Source: an uncultured Monoglobus sp.
GTDB taxonomy: Bacteria > Bacillota > Clostridia > Monoglobales > Monoglobaceae
Direction of reading: 5' to 3'
NCBI GenBank assembly: GCA_947624305.1
Contig: CANQKC010000002.1
Coordinates: forward strand, 1 to 64,000
Length of the DNA: 64,000 bases
Below, piece by piece: positions 53,480-62,745 of the stretch. A program made the position numbers and the translations under genes. Numbering within the stretch: position 1 is the first letter of the stretch; each line of letters opens with the position of its first letter. The notes beneath the pieces were generated by a model. That model was not told the DNA's origin. It saw only the letters and a program-made list of their open reading frames with translations, and did no database searches.

Positions 53480-54958
53480 TCAACTTCTTATGCTATTTAT
53501 TTTTTCGATAAAATAGTTTCGCTTAACATACACAATCATACATATTATTATGATTACAGCATAACGTATGTATATCAAATCGTATACACATAACATCACA
53601 AACATAATAGCAGTTAGGACTATTGATATAATTAATATAAATTTTAAATTATACATCTTTGTCCCCGACGACTTCTTTTTCAGGACCCTAAGATGAAAAG
53701 CGCAATGGGCGAGCGCAAACAATATATAACAAAACAGCGTTGTATAACCGGCCGCAATATATCCAAATATAGGAATAAATATATAATTTAGTACTATATT
53801 CACAAACGCGCCAATCATGGACGCGAACGTTATAAATTTATTTGCCTCAAAATAAAATTCAATATTGGCAAACAACGTATACAAATATGTAAAAAAGATT
53901 GACAACGCAACCGGTGGAATAATCCAACGTGCTTCATAATATTCGGGAGAAGCAAACAATCGAATTATTTCGGGGCCGGCACAAATTACAGCTAAAACTA
54001 AAAAACTGACCAAAAGTAGAAGCATATCCGCGTTTTTACCAATATTACCCGAATTCTTGTCTTTGATTGATTTGTATGTATACGGAACAAATGAACTATT
54101 TATCGCCGATGTTATCAAAACCATCATTTGTGAAATATTATATGCAAGTCCATAAATCGCCGCTTCCGACCTTCCAACCATTCGGTCTATCATAATTCGG
54201 TCTGCTTGTCCGAGAATTGTTAATGATAAATAATGTGGAATAAGCGGTATATTAAACCACAAAGCGTATCTCCAGTATTTTTTGACGCAAAAACTCTTCC
54301 CTTTATAAAAATTTACAAAGCACAATACAATGCCAATGCAGACCTGCACCCCTACATATGATAAAACTCTCGCCTCCGCCTTGTGCTCGGACAACAATAC
54401 AGCCACAACGCCAATTATGGGACTTAGTATAGCTATAACTGCTGTGCATAATATTAACGCCTTATAACTGTAATCGAAGCGCTGCCGCGCGCTCCAAAGA
54501 GAGTATGCCGGAATAAAAAACAGTTCAATAAACATAGCTATTACCAATATTGACGGCAAACCCAATAATTCGTTAAAATAATTATGAGCACAAAGGTATA
54601 TAACTAAAAGTATTGCTGTTGTCGTCATTGATAATCCCAACACTGCAGACGTATACCTATCGCGATCATTCTCATATTTAATCATTCCGTTATTAAACAC
54701 ACCCGCTGATAAATTAAGCGTTGCAAAAATACTGATTACATTGTACCATGATTTATAAACAGTGTACACGCCATATTGTTCGGGAGTTAACAAACGCGTA
54801 AAAATGGGTGTAGTTAAAAAGTCTGCTCCTCTTTGCAGAAAATTACATACGGCAAACCACAGTGCCGCTTTTGCCGGAACCGGAAAGTTATTGTACTTTT
54901 TTAAAAACAATTTAATATTTTTCATTTTTCTGTTCTTTTTGAACACATTATGACGCAT
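53480..54958 (-). CDS. Polysaccharide flippase (Wzx) of the right locus
   Basis: A 492-residue protein with about 14 membrane spans; FPVPAKAALWFAVCNFLQRGADFLTTPIFTRLLTPEQYGVYTVY (about residues 26-69) is the family start. It is not closely similar to the two other flippases. The start is uncertain: the first ATG lies 2 bases after the epimerase stop with no ribosome binding site, and an ATG at codon 12 has only a weak one. Confidence 0.88.
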   Translation of the reverse strand: MRHNVFKKNRKMKNIKLFLKKYNNFPVPAKAALWFAVCNFLQRGADFLTTPIFTRLLTPEQYGVYTVYKSWYNVISIFATLNLSAGVFNNGMIKYENDRDRYTSAVLGLSMTTTAILLVIYLCAHNYFNELLGLPSILVIAMFIELFFIPAYSLWSARQRFDYSYKALILCTAVIAILSPIIGVVAVLLSEHKAEARVLSYVGVQVCIGIVLCFVNFYKGKSFCVKKYWRYALWFNIPLIPHYLSLTILGQADRIMIDRMVGRSEAAIYGLAYNISQMMVLITSAINSSFVPYTYKSIKDKNSGNIGKNADMLLLLVSFLVLAVICAGPEIIRLFASPEYYEARWIIPPVALSIFFTYLYTLFANIEFYFEANKFITFASMIGAFVNIVLNYIFIPIFGYIAAGYTTLFCYILFALAHCAFHLRVLKKKSSGTKMYNLKFILIISIVLTAIMFVMLCVYDLIYIRYAVIIIICMIVYVKRNYFIEKINSIRS

Positions 54959-55888
54959 TTATATATTACATATTGCCCATTCAGTCATTATCTTCATACC
55001 TTCTTCAAGGCTGACTTTCGGTTCCCAACCCAAAGCGTTATATATCTTTTCATATGAGCAGAATATACCAAACTGATCGCCCTTAGTACTGCCTTTGTAC
55101 TCCACGGTTATATCAAACGGCAGATTGCTTTTTATAATTTCAATAAGCTGCTCACAGGTTGTTTTTCTGTTTGTTGCCGTGGTGTACACGTTGAATAAAT
55201 CTTTTTCTTTTCCGTTCGCCGCCATTATGCACGCGTCAACGGTGTCATCAATATACACAAAATCCCTATATCTGTTCTTTGCCCCAAGCACCGGTATATG
55301 CTTGTCCTTTATTGCATAAGCCAAGAAAATACTTACCATGCCCTGTTTCAGATTCTCCATATTCTGACCGGGTCCGTATACATTGTTAAATCTGAGCGCG
55401 GTACACTTTATGCCGTAATTTTCCGAATAAATTCTCATATAATGCTCGCTGGCTAATTTGCCCACAGCGTAAAATGTTTTTGGTTTAATACTATCTCCTT
55501 CTCTCACCGGGCATGGATTCTCATCGCCGTATACCGACATAGAACTTGCGTATACAAAAGTTTTGCAGTCGGTTTTTACGGCATAATCAAGCAGCATTAA
55601 TGTAGAAGTTATATTTGAGTTCATATCATATATAGGATCATCCCAACAGGTTACTCCTCCGCTTTGTCCGGCTATATGATAAATCGCATCAAACTTATAA
55701 TCATTTAGTTTTTCTATTATTTTGCTATCATAAGTATTGCCTTCAATAAAAGTAACGCCTTCCGGTATATTCTCTTTAATACCGGTAGATAAATTGTCAA
55801 CAGTTACAACCTTATGTCCCTCATCAATTAATCTTTTTGCCAGTACAGAACCTATAAATCCTGCTGCTCCTGTTACTAAATAATTCAT
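54959..55888 (-). CDS. NAD-dependent sugar-nucleotide epimerase/dehydratase
   Basis: A 309-residue short-chain dehydrogenase: MNYLVTGAAGFIGSVLAKRLIDEGHKVVTVDNLSTG (residues 1-36), HIAGQSGG, and the catalytic VYASSMSVYG plus YAVGKLASEHY (about 140-150). Specificity (galactose/glucose or uronate epimerase) cannot be set. The start at 55888 follows TTGGAGGAATT; the frame stays open upstream through the cytidylyltransferase end but that part is overlap. Confidence 0.88.
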   Translation of the reverse strand: MNYLVTGAAGFIGSVLAKRLIDEGHKVVTVDNLSTGIKENIPEGVTFIEGNTYDSKIIEKLNDYKFDAIYHIAGQSGGVTCWDDPIYDMNSNITSTLMLLDYAVKTDCKTFVYASSMSVYGDENPCPVREGDSIKPKTFYAVGKLASEHYMRIYSENYGIKCTALRFNNVYGPGQNMENLKQGMVSIFLAYAIKDKHIPVLGAKNRYRDFVYIDDTVDACIMAANGKEKDLFNVYTTATNRKTTCEQLIEIIKSNLPFDITVEYKGSTKGDQFGIFCSYEKIYNALGWEPKVSLEEGMKIMTEWAICNI

Positions 55889-55904
55889 TTTAATTCCTCC
55901 AATA

Positions 55905-56561
55905 CTAAATTCTTGTTTTCTTATACATAAATTCCGCAAAATCAAAATCAATCGGGTTATCAATATCTGTAGCTTCGATTTCGTCAATTCCGTATATGTA
56001 TGGCTGATAACCAACAACATTTTTACATTCGATCATTTTTTCTCTTGATATTATATTAATGGCAAAGTTAAGTGCATATATATCCGGCAAATCCTGACTC
56101 CGTGGCTGATGACGCAAATCGTAATTTATCGGAAGGTTATCCTTAAACATAAATTCCTTTACCAAATGAGCGGAGTTCAACGAATCATATTTTTCATTAT
56201 TCTTTTTATACTCCTCTAAAGCTCTTATTATAGTTTCATCTTTCAAAAGTGGATTAGTAACATTTATGTATGCAATTATGTCACAATCGCAATTTTCGGC
56301 CATATTCTTATAAACATCACTCATCGAAACTGTATTACTTGCGTAATACTCATCACGTTTTACCGTTTGACAATTATATTTTTCTGCAATTGATAACATA
56401 TAATTATCATTTGAGTTAACAATAATTCCTTCAAGCTGCGAGATTCTTTTAAGCTGCTGAAGTTTAATATCAAGCAGCGTACTGCCCGCAAACGGTCTTA
56501 TATTTTTATTTTTTACTCTCATCGAACCGCTCCGTACAGGAACCAATGCTTTAATTTTCAT
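55905..56561 (-). CDS. CMP-sugar synthetase (NeuA-like), second copy
   Basis: A 218-residue NeuA-type cytidylyltransferase: MKIKALVPVRSGSMRVKNKNIRPFAGSTLLD (residues 1-31), INVTNPLLKDETIIRALEEY (about 98-117) and TDIDNPIDFDFAEFMY near the end (metal-binding Asp). Similar to the left-locus enzyme at 20462-21130. Its start overlaps the stop of the preceding cytidylyltransferase (TAATG), so its translation depends on that frame being open past the G9 tract. Confidence 0.85.
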   Translation of the reverse strand: MKIKALVPVRSGSMRVKNKNIRPFAGSTLLDIKLQQLKRISQLEGIIVNSNDNYMLSIAEKYNCQTVKRDEYYASNTVSMSDVYKNMAENCDCDIIAYINVTNPLLKDETIIRALEEYKKNNEKYDSLNSAHLVKEFMFKDNLPINYDLRHQPRSQDLPDIYALNFAINIISREKMIECKNVVGYQPYIYGIDEIEATDIDNPIDFDFAEFMYKKTRI

Positions 56562-57388
56562 TATGCGGCACCCCCTATAGTGTGGTGCCGAAAGTCAATA
56601 TAAATTAGCTTATATTGTACCCCCCCCCGATTTCGTTTTTCGTATTTATTGTTCGGAATCAATCTTATATCATGCATATCCGTATAATTCTCCTTTATCC
56701 ATTCCTTTGCAATATATAAATCTATTTCTTTATGTATATCTATTGACTCATCAATCTTATACGGTACTATCTTATTTCCCATAAATCCCCACGGCTGCTG
56801 TCCTTCCTCACCGGACAAAAGGAACTTGGTATTGAGCACCCAAAAGTTATGTGACAAAAATAAACATTCGGGCAAATCTTGCCTGTTTGTCGATATTTTT
56901 CCCGTAATATTCTTCTCATACATGGAAAGTGTACCGTCATCGTTAAGAGTCTTTGCCCTAAGTGGATGATGATCATTGTCCTCATACACCGGAACAACGG
57001 CTGTTATTGACATATCATCCTTCATAATTTTCACGCATTCATCAATCCAGTCGGATTTTATTGTAACGTTATTCGCTAAAATCACAACCAAGATGTCCGG
57101 AACATTGTTTTCTTGTTTCATAATGTCAATTGCATGCATAATACAATCAATATGCTGCGCCGCAGGAAGTGCAAGCTCTGCAGGTCTGACTATGGGCATA
57201 AAGCCGATTTTTTCGGCAGCGTCAAGTATTTTCCTATCGTCACTGCTGCAATAATAATCATCAATACTGTTCGCTTTTGCTGCCGCATTTGCCGGATAAT
57301 ATAAAACAGGCCTACCTAAAACATTAAGTATATTTTTATCTTTCAGCGTATTATTCCCGCGCCCGGTTAACAGTGCTGTTACTTTCAT
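56561..57388 (-). CDS. NeuA-like cytidylyltransferase with G9 tract near its end
   Basis: A 275-residue protein: MKVTALLTGRGNNTLKDKNILNVLGRPVLYYPANAA (residues 1-36), VVILANNVTIKSDWID and a C-terminal IDIHKEIDLYIAKEWIKEN, the NeuA fold. Codons about 252-255 (RGGV) come from nine G. With G9 the protein runs 17 further codons and its stop touches the next start; with G8 or G10 it stops within 5-8 codons, about 60 bases short of that start. So slippage may mainly change coupling to the next gene. AAGGAG precedes the ATG. Confidence 0.82.
   Translation of the reverse strand: MKVTALLTGRGNNTLKDKNILNVLGRPVLYYPANAAAKANSIDDYYCSSDDRKILDAAEKIGFMPIVRPAELALPAAQHIDCIMHAIDIMKQENNVPDILVVILANNVTIKSDWIDECVKIMKDDMSITAVVPVYEDNDHHPLRAKTLNDDGTLSMYEKNITGKISTNRQDLPECLFLSHNFWVLNTKFLLSGEEGQQPWGFMGNKIVPYKIDESIDIHKEIDLYIAKEWIKENYTDMHDIRLIPNNKYEKRNRGGVQYKLIYIDFRHHTIGGAA
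56620..56628 (-). repeat. G9 tract inside the cytidylyltransferase gene
   Basis: Nine C on plus; sense strand CGG GGG GGG GTA. G8 gives a stop after RGGYNIS, G10 after RGGGTI. Candidate phase-variable tract near the 3' end of the gene. Confidence 0.65.
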
Positions 57389-57400
57389 ATCACTTTCTCC

Positions 57401-58210
57401 TTAGAATAATGTATCAAAATCCACTCTTTCAAACACTTCAAGCTTTCCGCCTCGTGTGGCATTATATATTTTTATGTCATGCTCGTCTGCGTATTTTCTT
57501 GCAGCTTCATATGCGTAGTTTTTTAAATGAGTATTAGGTATAACCGGTAGCTTATAATTATCGGAAAAATGGTTTTTAATATTAGCTTGTTTTACAATAT
57601 TACCATTTTCATCAAAGCTTATTGCGTAATTATTATCAACTCCTAAAAGATAAATTTCTTTAAAGCCCATATAAACTGCTATTTGAATAGCGCTATACGT
57701 TATTGTGCGGCCTTCATAACAGCATTCCGACATATCACTCGAGAACTTTATAACCTTAGGGTCAGAGTTATCAATAACCATTTTAAAATAATGTGCATCT
57801 TTTATGCTCGGATTCATGCGGAAATCAAACAATCCTATGAATTTTTCACAGTCAATTTTATTTTTAATATCTTTCTTAATTAATCTGATTAACTTGTAAT
57901 CCTGTGCACAATAATATGTAGGACGCCATTCAGTTTGTTCAAATATTTCGTATATACCGTTTGTACCGAAACAAATTTCATTTTTAAGTTTATCCAAATC
58001 ATGCGCCTTAAGGCTTGGACCGTTTCCGATTATAAAACAACGTTCTCCGTTATGAATATCTTTCAATGATTTTAAATATTCTCTGCTTTGTGCAAATCTT
58101 TTATTATTAAGTGGTTTATTAATTGCTGCCCTAACAGGCCTTAAAATCCGTTTTAAGACAGACTCGATTTGCTTTATAGAATTATTGGTTTTATTATTGA
58201 TTGAGCACAT
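57401..58210 (-). CDS. MptE-like/DUF115 Rossmann-fold protein, possible glycosyltransferase
   Basis: A 269-residue protein with GERCFIIGNGPSLKAHDLDKLKNEICFGTNGIY (about residues 55-87) and AIQIAVYMGFKEIYLLGVDNNY (about 174-195). The NGPSL loop and LLGVD strand are shared by DUF115/MptE-like proteins and GT42 sialyltransferases (Cst type). With two CMP-sugar synthetases next to it, a CMP-sugar transferase is plausible. GGGAGG precedes the ATG. Confidence 0.6.
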   Translation of the reverse strand: MCSINNKTNNSIKQIESVLKRILRPVRAAINKPLNNKRFAQSREYLKSLKDIHNGERCFIIGNGPSLKAHDLDKLKNEICFGTNGIYEIFEQTEWRPTYYCAQDYKLIRLIKKDIKNKIDCEKFIGLFDFRMNPSIKDAHYFKMVIDNSDPKVIKFSSDMSECCYEGRTITYSAIQIAVYMGFKEIYLLGVDNNYAISFDENGNIVKQANIKNHFSDNYKLPVIPNTHLKNYAYEAARKYADEHDIKIYNATRGGKLEVFERVDFDTLF

Positions 58211-58270
58211 AATAATCCTCCCGTATAATGTTATAATTATATGATTTTAGTTTATCTTCCGTAACACTTT

Positions 58271-59374
58271 TTATATACCCAGAATTTGTGAAGTATATGG
58301 ATATGTAGCGCTGTTACCAAGATATATATAATTAACATACCAAAACAATACTACATATGATATTACCAAAATTTTAACTATTCCTCTTTCTTTTACGTTA
58401 CCAATTTTGCATGCGATTGATAATTCAAAAATTCTTGCTATAGTAAAATACTCTGCAATTCTGCTTGCATATGTTGTTATGCTACCAAGTTGAGCTAGTA
58501 TTAAATCAATCAAAAGAACAATAAACCAATATACATGATATTCATTCTCTTGTTTCATTTGATCATATAATGCCAAAGACAATGCAATTGGCGGAATTCT
58601 TATTATTGTGTGAACAAAAGATACACCGACTTCTTCACCCTCAACATATCGCATATATTTATTACTTACTATTCCGCTAGTAATTGCTAAATTAAATATT
58701 TTTTGATATAATAAAACAAATAAAACCGTTGCCAATATAATGACAGTTTGTTTTAATATTCCGCTTTGTTTTGGCAAAATTAATCTCAATACATATAATG
58801 TCACTGCAATAATAGCCGTTCTGTGAAACAGCATTGCGACAGCTATTGTTAACCCAAATTTCAGAGCATTTTTTTCATATAAATATTTTATTCCAAATAT
58901 TATTATTGCTATTGCCAACCATTGTCGCATAGCATTGTATGACCCCTGATAAAATAAAAAGCAAAATATCAATACGGCTATATTAAATGATATTTCTTCC
59001 CTAACTCTGTACAATCCAATAATAACCCCCGTATTAATAATAAAAGCCGTACTAAATAATATTCCGTTAATAGAACCAAATATTTTTGTTGAAAATAGTG
59101 CTAAAAACATATACCCGGTTTCTATATTTGCAGGATTATCAAATATATACTTCTTTGCCTGTACAAAATCATGAACAAACAATGCGGTTTTATATCGACC
59201 TACAACATAGGTTTTTACATCAGTACCTATTGTACTATCTCTTAAAGCTGCAAGAACAGAAAGCAAAAGTATAGCAGCAAATAATCTTGTTATTACAAAA
59301 AATGATTTGTCTTTTTTGTCCTTTATGTTGTATAACAAAAGTCCGACGATAACATAAACGATAAGATATATCAT
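58271..59374 (-). CDS. EpsG-family polysaccharide polymerase
   Basis: About 367 residues with about 10 membrane spans; RDSTIGTDVKTYVVGRYKTAL (after the second span), SYNAMRQWLAIAIIIFGIKYL and MLFHRTAIIAVTLYVL are typical of EpsG proteins. It would be the Wzy of the right locus, of a different family from the other two. The ATG at 59374 lies 11 bases after AAAGGA; a GTG eight codons upstream is an alternative. Confidence 0.8.
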   Translation of the reverse strand: MIYLIVYVIVGLLLYNIKDKKDKSFFVITRLFAAILLLSVLAALRDSTIGTDVKTYVVGRYKTALFVHDFVQAKKYIFDNPANIETGYMFLALFSTKIFGSINGILFSTAFIINTGVIIGLYRVREEISFNIAVLIFCFLFYQGSYNAMRQWLAIAIIIFGIKYLYEKNALKFGLTIAVAMLFHRTAIIAVTLYVLRLILPKQSGILKQTVIILATVLFVLLYQKIFNLAITSGIVSNKYMRYVEGEEVGVSFVHTIIRIPPIALSLALYDQMKQENEYHVYWFIVLLIDLILAQLGSITTYASRIAEYFTIARIFELSIACKIGNVKERGIVKILVISYVVLFWYVNYIYLGNSATYPYTSQILGI

Positions 59375-59405
59375 TATTATTGTAATCCTTTCCGGCACTG
59401 CCTAC

Positions 59406-60389
59406 TTATACTATACTTGTAAATATTCTTCCAACAATCCATGTAAATTTTTCACCAAAATATGTAATTACAGCACCTAAACGATTTTTTTGTCTCATTT
59501 TTTTGTTTATATCTGTCAAAACATACTTTCGATATTTCTTTATTTCATTCCATAGTTTATCAGCTGCCTTATCTTTGTAAGAATCAATTTTTATGAACAT
59601 CCCGTAATTTACGGAAAAAGCCCTTGAAGCAGCTGCTTTCTGTAATCTAAGGTCGTATTTACATATATCCATATAAATCATTCGCGATATATCGATTGCT
59701 GATTTTATCTTGTTCTCATTAATTTGACTGCGCAAAATACTGTTAGGTGTAAGTCTTACCGCATATATGCAGGCCGACGTCCTCACTATTTTTTCGGCTT
59801 TTATTATAGCCTTATATACAAACGAAAGATCTTCAGCATATAAATAATTACTCGGACATCTTAAATCTTCAAGGATCTTTCGTTTATATAATCGTCGTAC
59901 CATTCCACACGGCACTCTTTGATATAGTATTAATTCCAACATTTTAAAAGTCGATATTTCATTTATAGTATAGTTTCTATCATCAAACCTAACAGATTTT
60001 TCGCTTTTGCTATTATCGTTAAAAATTATGCCGGATGATGTAAATGAAATATCAGCTTCATTCCGGATTATGCTTTCATAAAGTATTTCAATATAACGCT
60101 CCGATACAAAGTCATCACTGTCTACGAAAGAAATATATTCGCCTTTACAAATATCAATTCCAACATTTCTCGCTTCCGCAGGTCCACGGTTTTCTTTATG
60201 TATAACTCTTATTCGACTATCTTTTTTTTCATATTCATCACAAATAACGCCACAGTTATCAGGCGAACCATCGTCAACAAGTATAATCTCTAAATTTTTA
60301 TATGTCTGCGTAATAATACTGTCAACACATTTTTTTAAATATTTTTCAACATTAAATATTGGAACTATTACACTTATTAAAGGTTCCAT
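59406..60389 (-). CDS. Family 2 glycosyltransferase
   Basis: About 327 residues: PLISVIVPIFNVEKYLKKCVDSIITQTYKNLEIILVDDGSPDNCGVICDEY (about residues 3-53) and ISFVDSDDFVSERYIEILYES (about 85-105). The ATG at 60389 lies 7 bases after GAGGTGG. Its N-terminal half is close to the middle-locus GT2 at 42162-43184. Confidence 0.9.
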   Translation of the reverse strand: MEPLISVIVPIFNVEKYLKKCVDSIITQTYKNLEIILVDDGSPDNCGVICDEYEKKDSRIRVIHKENRGPAEARNVGIDICKGEYISFVDSDDFVSERYIEILYESIIRNEADISFTSSGIIFNDNSKSEKSVRFDDRNYTINEISTFKMLELILYQRVPCGMVRRLYKRKILEDLRCPSNYLYAEDLSFVYKAIIKAEKIVRTSACIYAVRLTPNSILRSQINENKIKSAIDISRMIYMDICKYDLRLQKAAASRAFSVNYGMFIKIDSYKDKAADKLWNEIKKYRKYVLTDINKKMRQKNRLGAVITYFGEKFTWIVGRIFTSIV

Positions 60390-60425
60390 TTTATCAACCA
60401 CCTCAAGCTCTAATTAAAAATGTTA

Positions 60426-61169
60426 TTATTTTGATGCTTTAACTGCTTTCCGTATGTATATAAACAAGTTCACCAGAAAAGCGGAACCATAGAAACATAC
60501 GCAATATATAACAGCTAAATCAAAAAAATGAAATATCGAGGCTAACAAAAATATTACTATAATAAGGTCCAAACCGAACTCTCTATCTATTATAGTTTTT
60601 ATACTTGTGGGTTGATCTCCGTCTGACCTGAAATCTCGTTCGACCGCAACTATACCTTGATCGGCCATTTTTCGTTCGGTGTTTTTGTATTTCTGATAAA
60701 TTAGCCTCATCATAGTGTCAGAGCTTGAAGCAAGTGCGCCAAGAAGTATTATCCACGGATTGCCCTGTTCAAAAAGCAAACCTCCTTCTTGATATGCCGC
60801 AAAACCGGCTGCTGTACACATAAAGCCCACCAAAAGATAGCTGCTGATACTGTCGGCAAACTCACCGAACGGCTGTTTTTGTATCGCTCTCGCCAGGTTA
60901 CCGTCAATACAATCCATAATAAGCCAAATTATCATCATTACAGCTCCGATAATATGAAAAACCGTTCCCGGAATCAAAAACATGCCACAGCTTATTAATG
61001 CAACAATTGCGGAACAATACGAAACGGTATTTGCCGAAATCCCTAAATTCGCCGCCACACTTGCAAGGAAAAAAGACAATGGACGATATATAAACCTTGT
61101 CAGTGTAGAATCCTTTTTCCTTTTCCAAGCAGGCATTGAGTCGTGAAAAAACTTTGTTGTATATTTCAT
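60426..61169 (-). CDS. CDP-alcohol phosphotransferase family protein
   Basis: A 247-residue protein with about 6 membrane spans and the family signature in MDCIDGNLARAIQKQPFGEFADSISSYL (about residues 85-112). The first three Asp and the AR and G positions are kept, but the fourth Asp (catalytic base) is Ser. The TagD-like gene just upstream would supply a CDP-alcohol such as CDP-glycerol. A role in attaching a phospho-alcohol to a lipid or sugar carrier is inferred. GAGAGGTG precedes the ATG. Confidence 0.83.
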   Translation of the reverse strand: MKYTTKFFHDSMPAWKRKKDSTLTRFIYRPLSFFLASVAANLGISANTVSYCSAIVALISCGMFLIPGTVFHIIGAVMMIIWLIMDCIDGNLARAIQKQPFGEFADSISSYLLVGFMCTAAGFAAYQEGGLLFEQGNPWIILLGALASSSDTMMRLIYQKYKNTERKMADQGIVAVERDFRSDGDQPTSIKTIIDREFGLDLIIVIFLLASIFHFFDLAVIYCVCFYGSAFLVNLFIYIRKAVKASK

Positions 61170-61202
61170 TGTTGTAGCACCTCTCTTTTGAAATAGAAAT
61201 CT

Positions 61203-61625
61203 TTAATTTTCTTTCAAGTTTTCCTTAATCATAGTAGTTGATATACTTTTCGTATATGGGAAGTACACTATATCAACACCTATTTTCTTAAAATCCTCTT
61301 CTGTCCTTTTATAACGCTCGCTTCCCTTCCAATCATCACCGGAAAACAGAACATCAAATTTATGTTCCTTCCATTGTTCTAATTTATCAGTATACTTCAT
61401 TGGAACAACTTCATCCACACATTTCAATGCACCTACAATTCTTGCCCTGTCCTTATATGATATAATAGGCTGTTTCCCTGATTCATGTGAGTATTCATCT
61501 GTGCAAACGGCGACAATTAACTTCTCACATTGTGCTTTACATTTTTCTAACAAATTCAAATGACCAACATGAAACAAATCGAACACACCGGTCGTATAAC
61601 CAACTTTATACTTCTTTTCTTCCAT
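61203..61625 (-). CDS. Glycerol-3-phosphate cytidylyltransferase-like protein (TagD)
   Basis: A 140-residue cytidylyltransferase: YTTGVFDLFHVGHLNLLEKCK (about residues 9-29) with the HVGH catalytic motif, LFSGDDWKGSERY (about 92-104) and a final SISTTMIK matching RTEGIST. TagD makes CDP-glycerol from glycerol 3-phosphate; relatives act on other phospho-alcohols. It is paired with the CDP-alcohol transferase gene. Confidence 0.88.
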   Translation of the reverse strand: MEEKKYKVGYTTGVFDLFHVGHLNLLEKCKAQCEKLIVAVCTDEYSHESGKQPIISYKDRARIVGALKCVDEVVPMKYTDKLEQWKEHKFDVLFSGDDWKGSERYKRTEEDFKKIGVDIVYFPYTKSISTTMIKENLKEN

Positions 61626-61644
61626 TTTTGTATATTCCTTTACA

Positions 61645-62742
61645 CTATTTTATACTTATATAACAGTCCAGTAATTCTTGGCTTTGCTTCCTTATATTAA
61701 AACCGTCAATGCTTATGTTTGATGACCTCGGTAATTCATTTGTTTCCGTAATGGTTTTTGCCCATTTTTTTGTGTTGTCTGTGAGGTTTAGCATCACAAC
61801 GCTATCTGTCATTTTTGTTTCTTTTGTCATGGCGTCGGACAACACACAGGGTAGGCCCGCCGCCTGCGCTTCCACACCCACAACAGGCAGGCCCTCATAA
61901 CGCGAAGGCAGAACAAACACGTCCATTGCTTGGTAAAGGCGGTTCACGTCGCTGCGGTTTTGCAGTATTATAACGCTTTGGCCAAGGCTTAGATCATTGA
62001 TTTTCTGCTTTACCTCGTCAAGCAGCTCTCCGCCGCCCACAAGCAATAAGACCGAATTCGGGGTTTGCTTGTGAACTTCTGCAAATATATCTATTAAAAA
62101 CTCATGGTTTTTTTGGAAGCAAAATCTTCCCACGTGACCGACAACGAATTTGTTCTCAATGCCGAGCTCGCGCCGCACTTCGTCTCTCACGGCGGGATCA
62201 AACCTGAACTTGTCAAGGTCGATCGCGTTGTTGAATATCGTGACCTCGCCGCGTTCCATACTCTTCTTTCCAAACAGCCACTCGCCCGCGTATCTTGAAC
62301 ATGCCGCGTAATGCGTGGCGTTTACTTTGGCGAACGGCCTCAAGGCATATTTCATTATGTTCTTTTTTGTCTCGCCCTTTGCGGCCGTGGAATGGTTATG
62401 CGCGATCCTCACCGGCACACCCGCCCGCCTTGCCGCATATAACGGAAATACGCTGAGCGTGTTTAAATGCGAGTGCACGATCTTATATCCGTTCTTTTTG
62501 AAAAGCTTTGTAAGAGCGGGCAAATACTTATTGATCCGCTGATAAGGCGGAACTATGTATATTCTGCCGCCCAAGCTTTCAATTTCCTCTTTATAAGGCA
62601 GCGGATCGACCGAGTCGCTGTCCGCAAAAAAGTCAAACTGCACCTTGCTGCGGTCAATATTCCTGTAATAGTTCATCACAACGGACTCGACGCCGCCGCG
62701 CACCATTTTGCCCATTACATGGGCAACTCGTATCGGTTCCAT
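61645..62742 (-). CDS. Family 4 glycosyltransferase
   Basis: A 365-residue GT-B enzyme: VAHVMGKMVRGGVESVVMNYYRNIDRSKVQFDF (about residues 6-38), VRIAHNHSTAAKGE, VGHVGRFCFQKNHEFLIDIF (about 201-220) and FVLPSRYEGLPVVGVEAQAAGLPCVLSD (about 279-306). It begins 3 bases after the NTP_transf_5 stop and is richer in GC codons than the genes after it, like that leading gene. Confidence 0.92.
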   Translation of the reverse strand: MEPIRVAHVMGKMVRGGVESVVMNYYRNIDRSKVQFDFFADSDSVDPLPYKEEIESLGGRIYIVPPYQRINKYLPALTKLFKKNGYKIVHSHLNTLSVFPLYAARRAGVPVRIAHNHSTAAKGETKKNIMKYALRPFAKVNATHYAACSRYAGEWLFGKKSMERGEVTIFNNAIDLDKFRFDPAVRDEVRRELGIENKFVVGHVGRFCFQKNHEFLIDIFAEVHKQTPNSVLLLVGGGELLDEVKQKINDLSLGQSVIILQNRSDVNRLYQAMDVFVLPSRYEGLPVVGVEAQAAGLPCVLSDAMTKETKMTDSVVMLNLTDNTKKWAKTITETNELPRSSNISIDGFNIRKQSQELLDCYISIK

Positions 62743-62745
62743 TGC

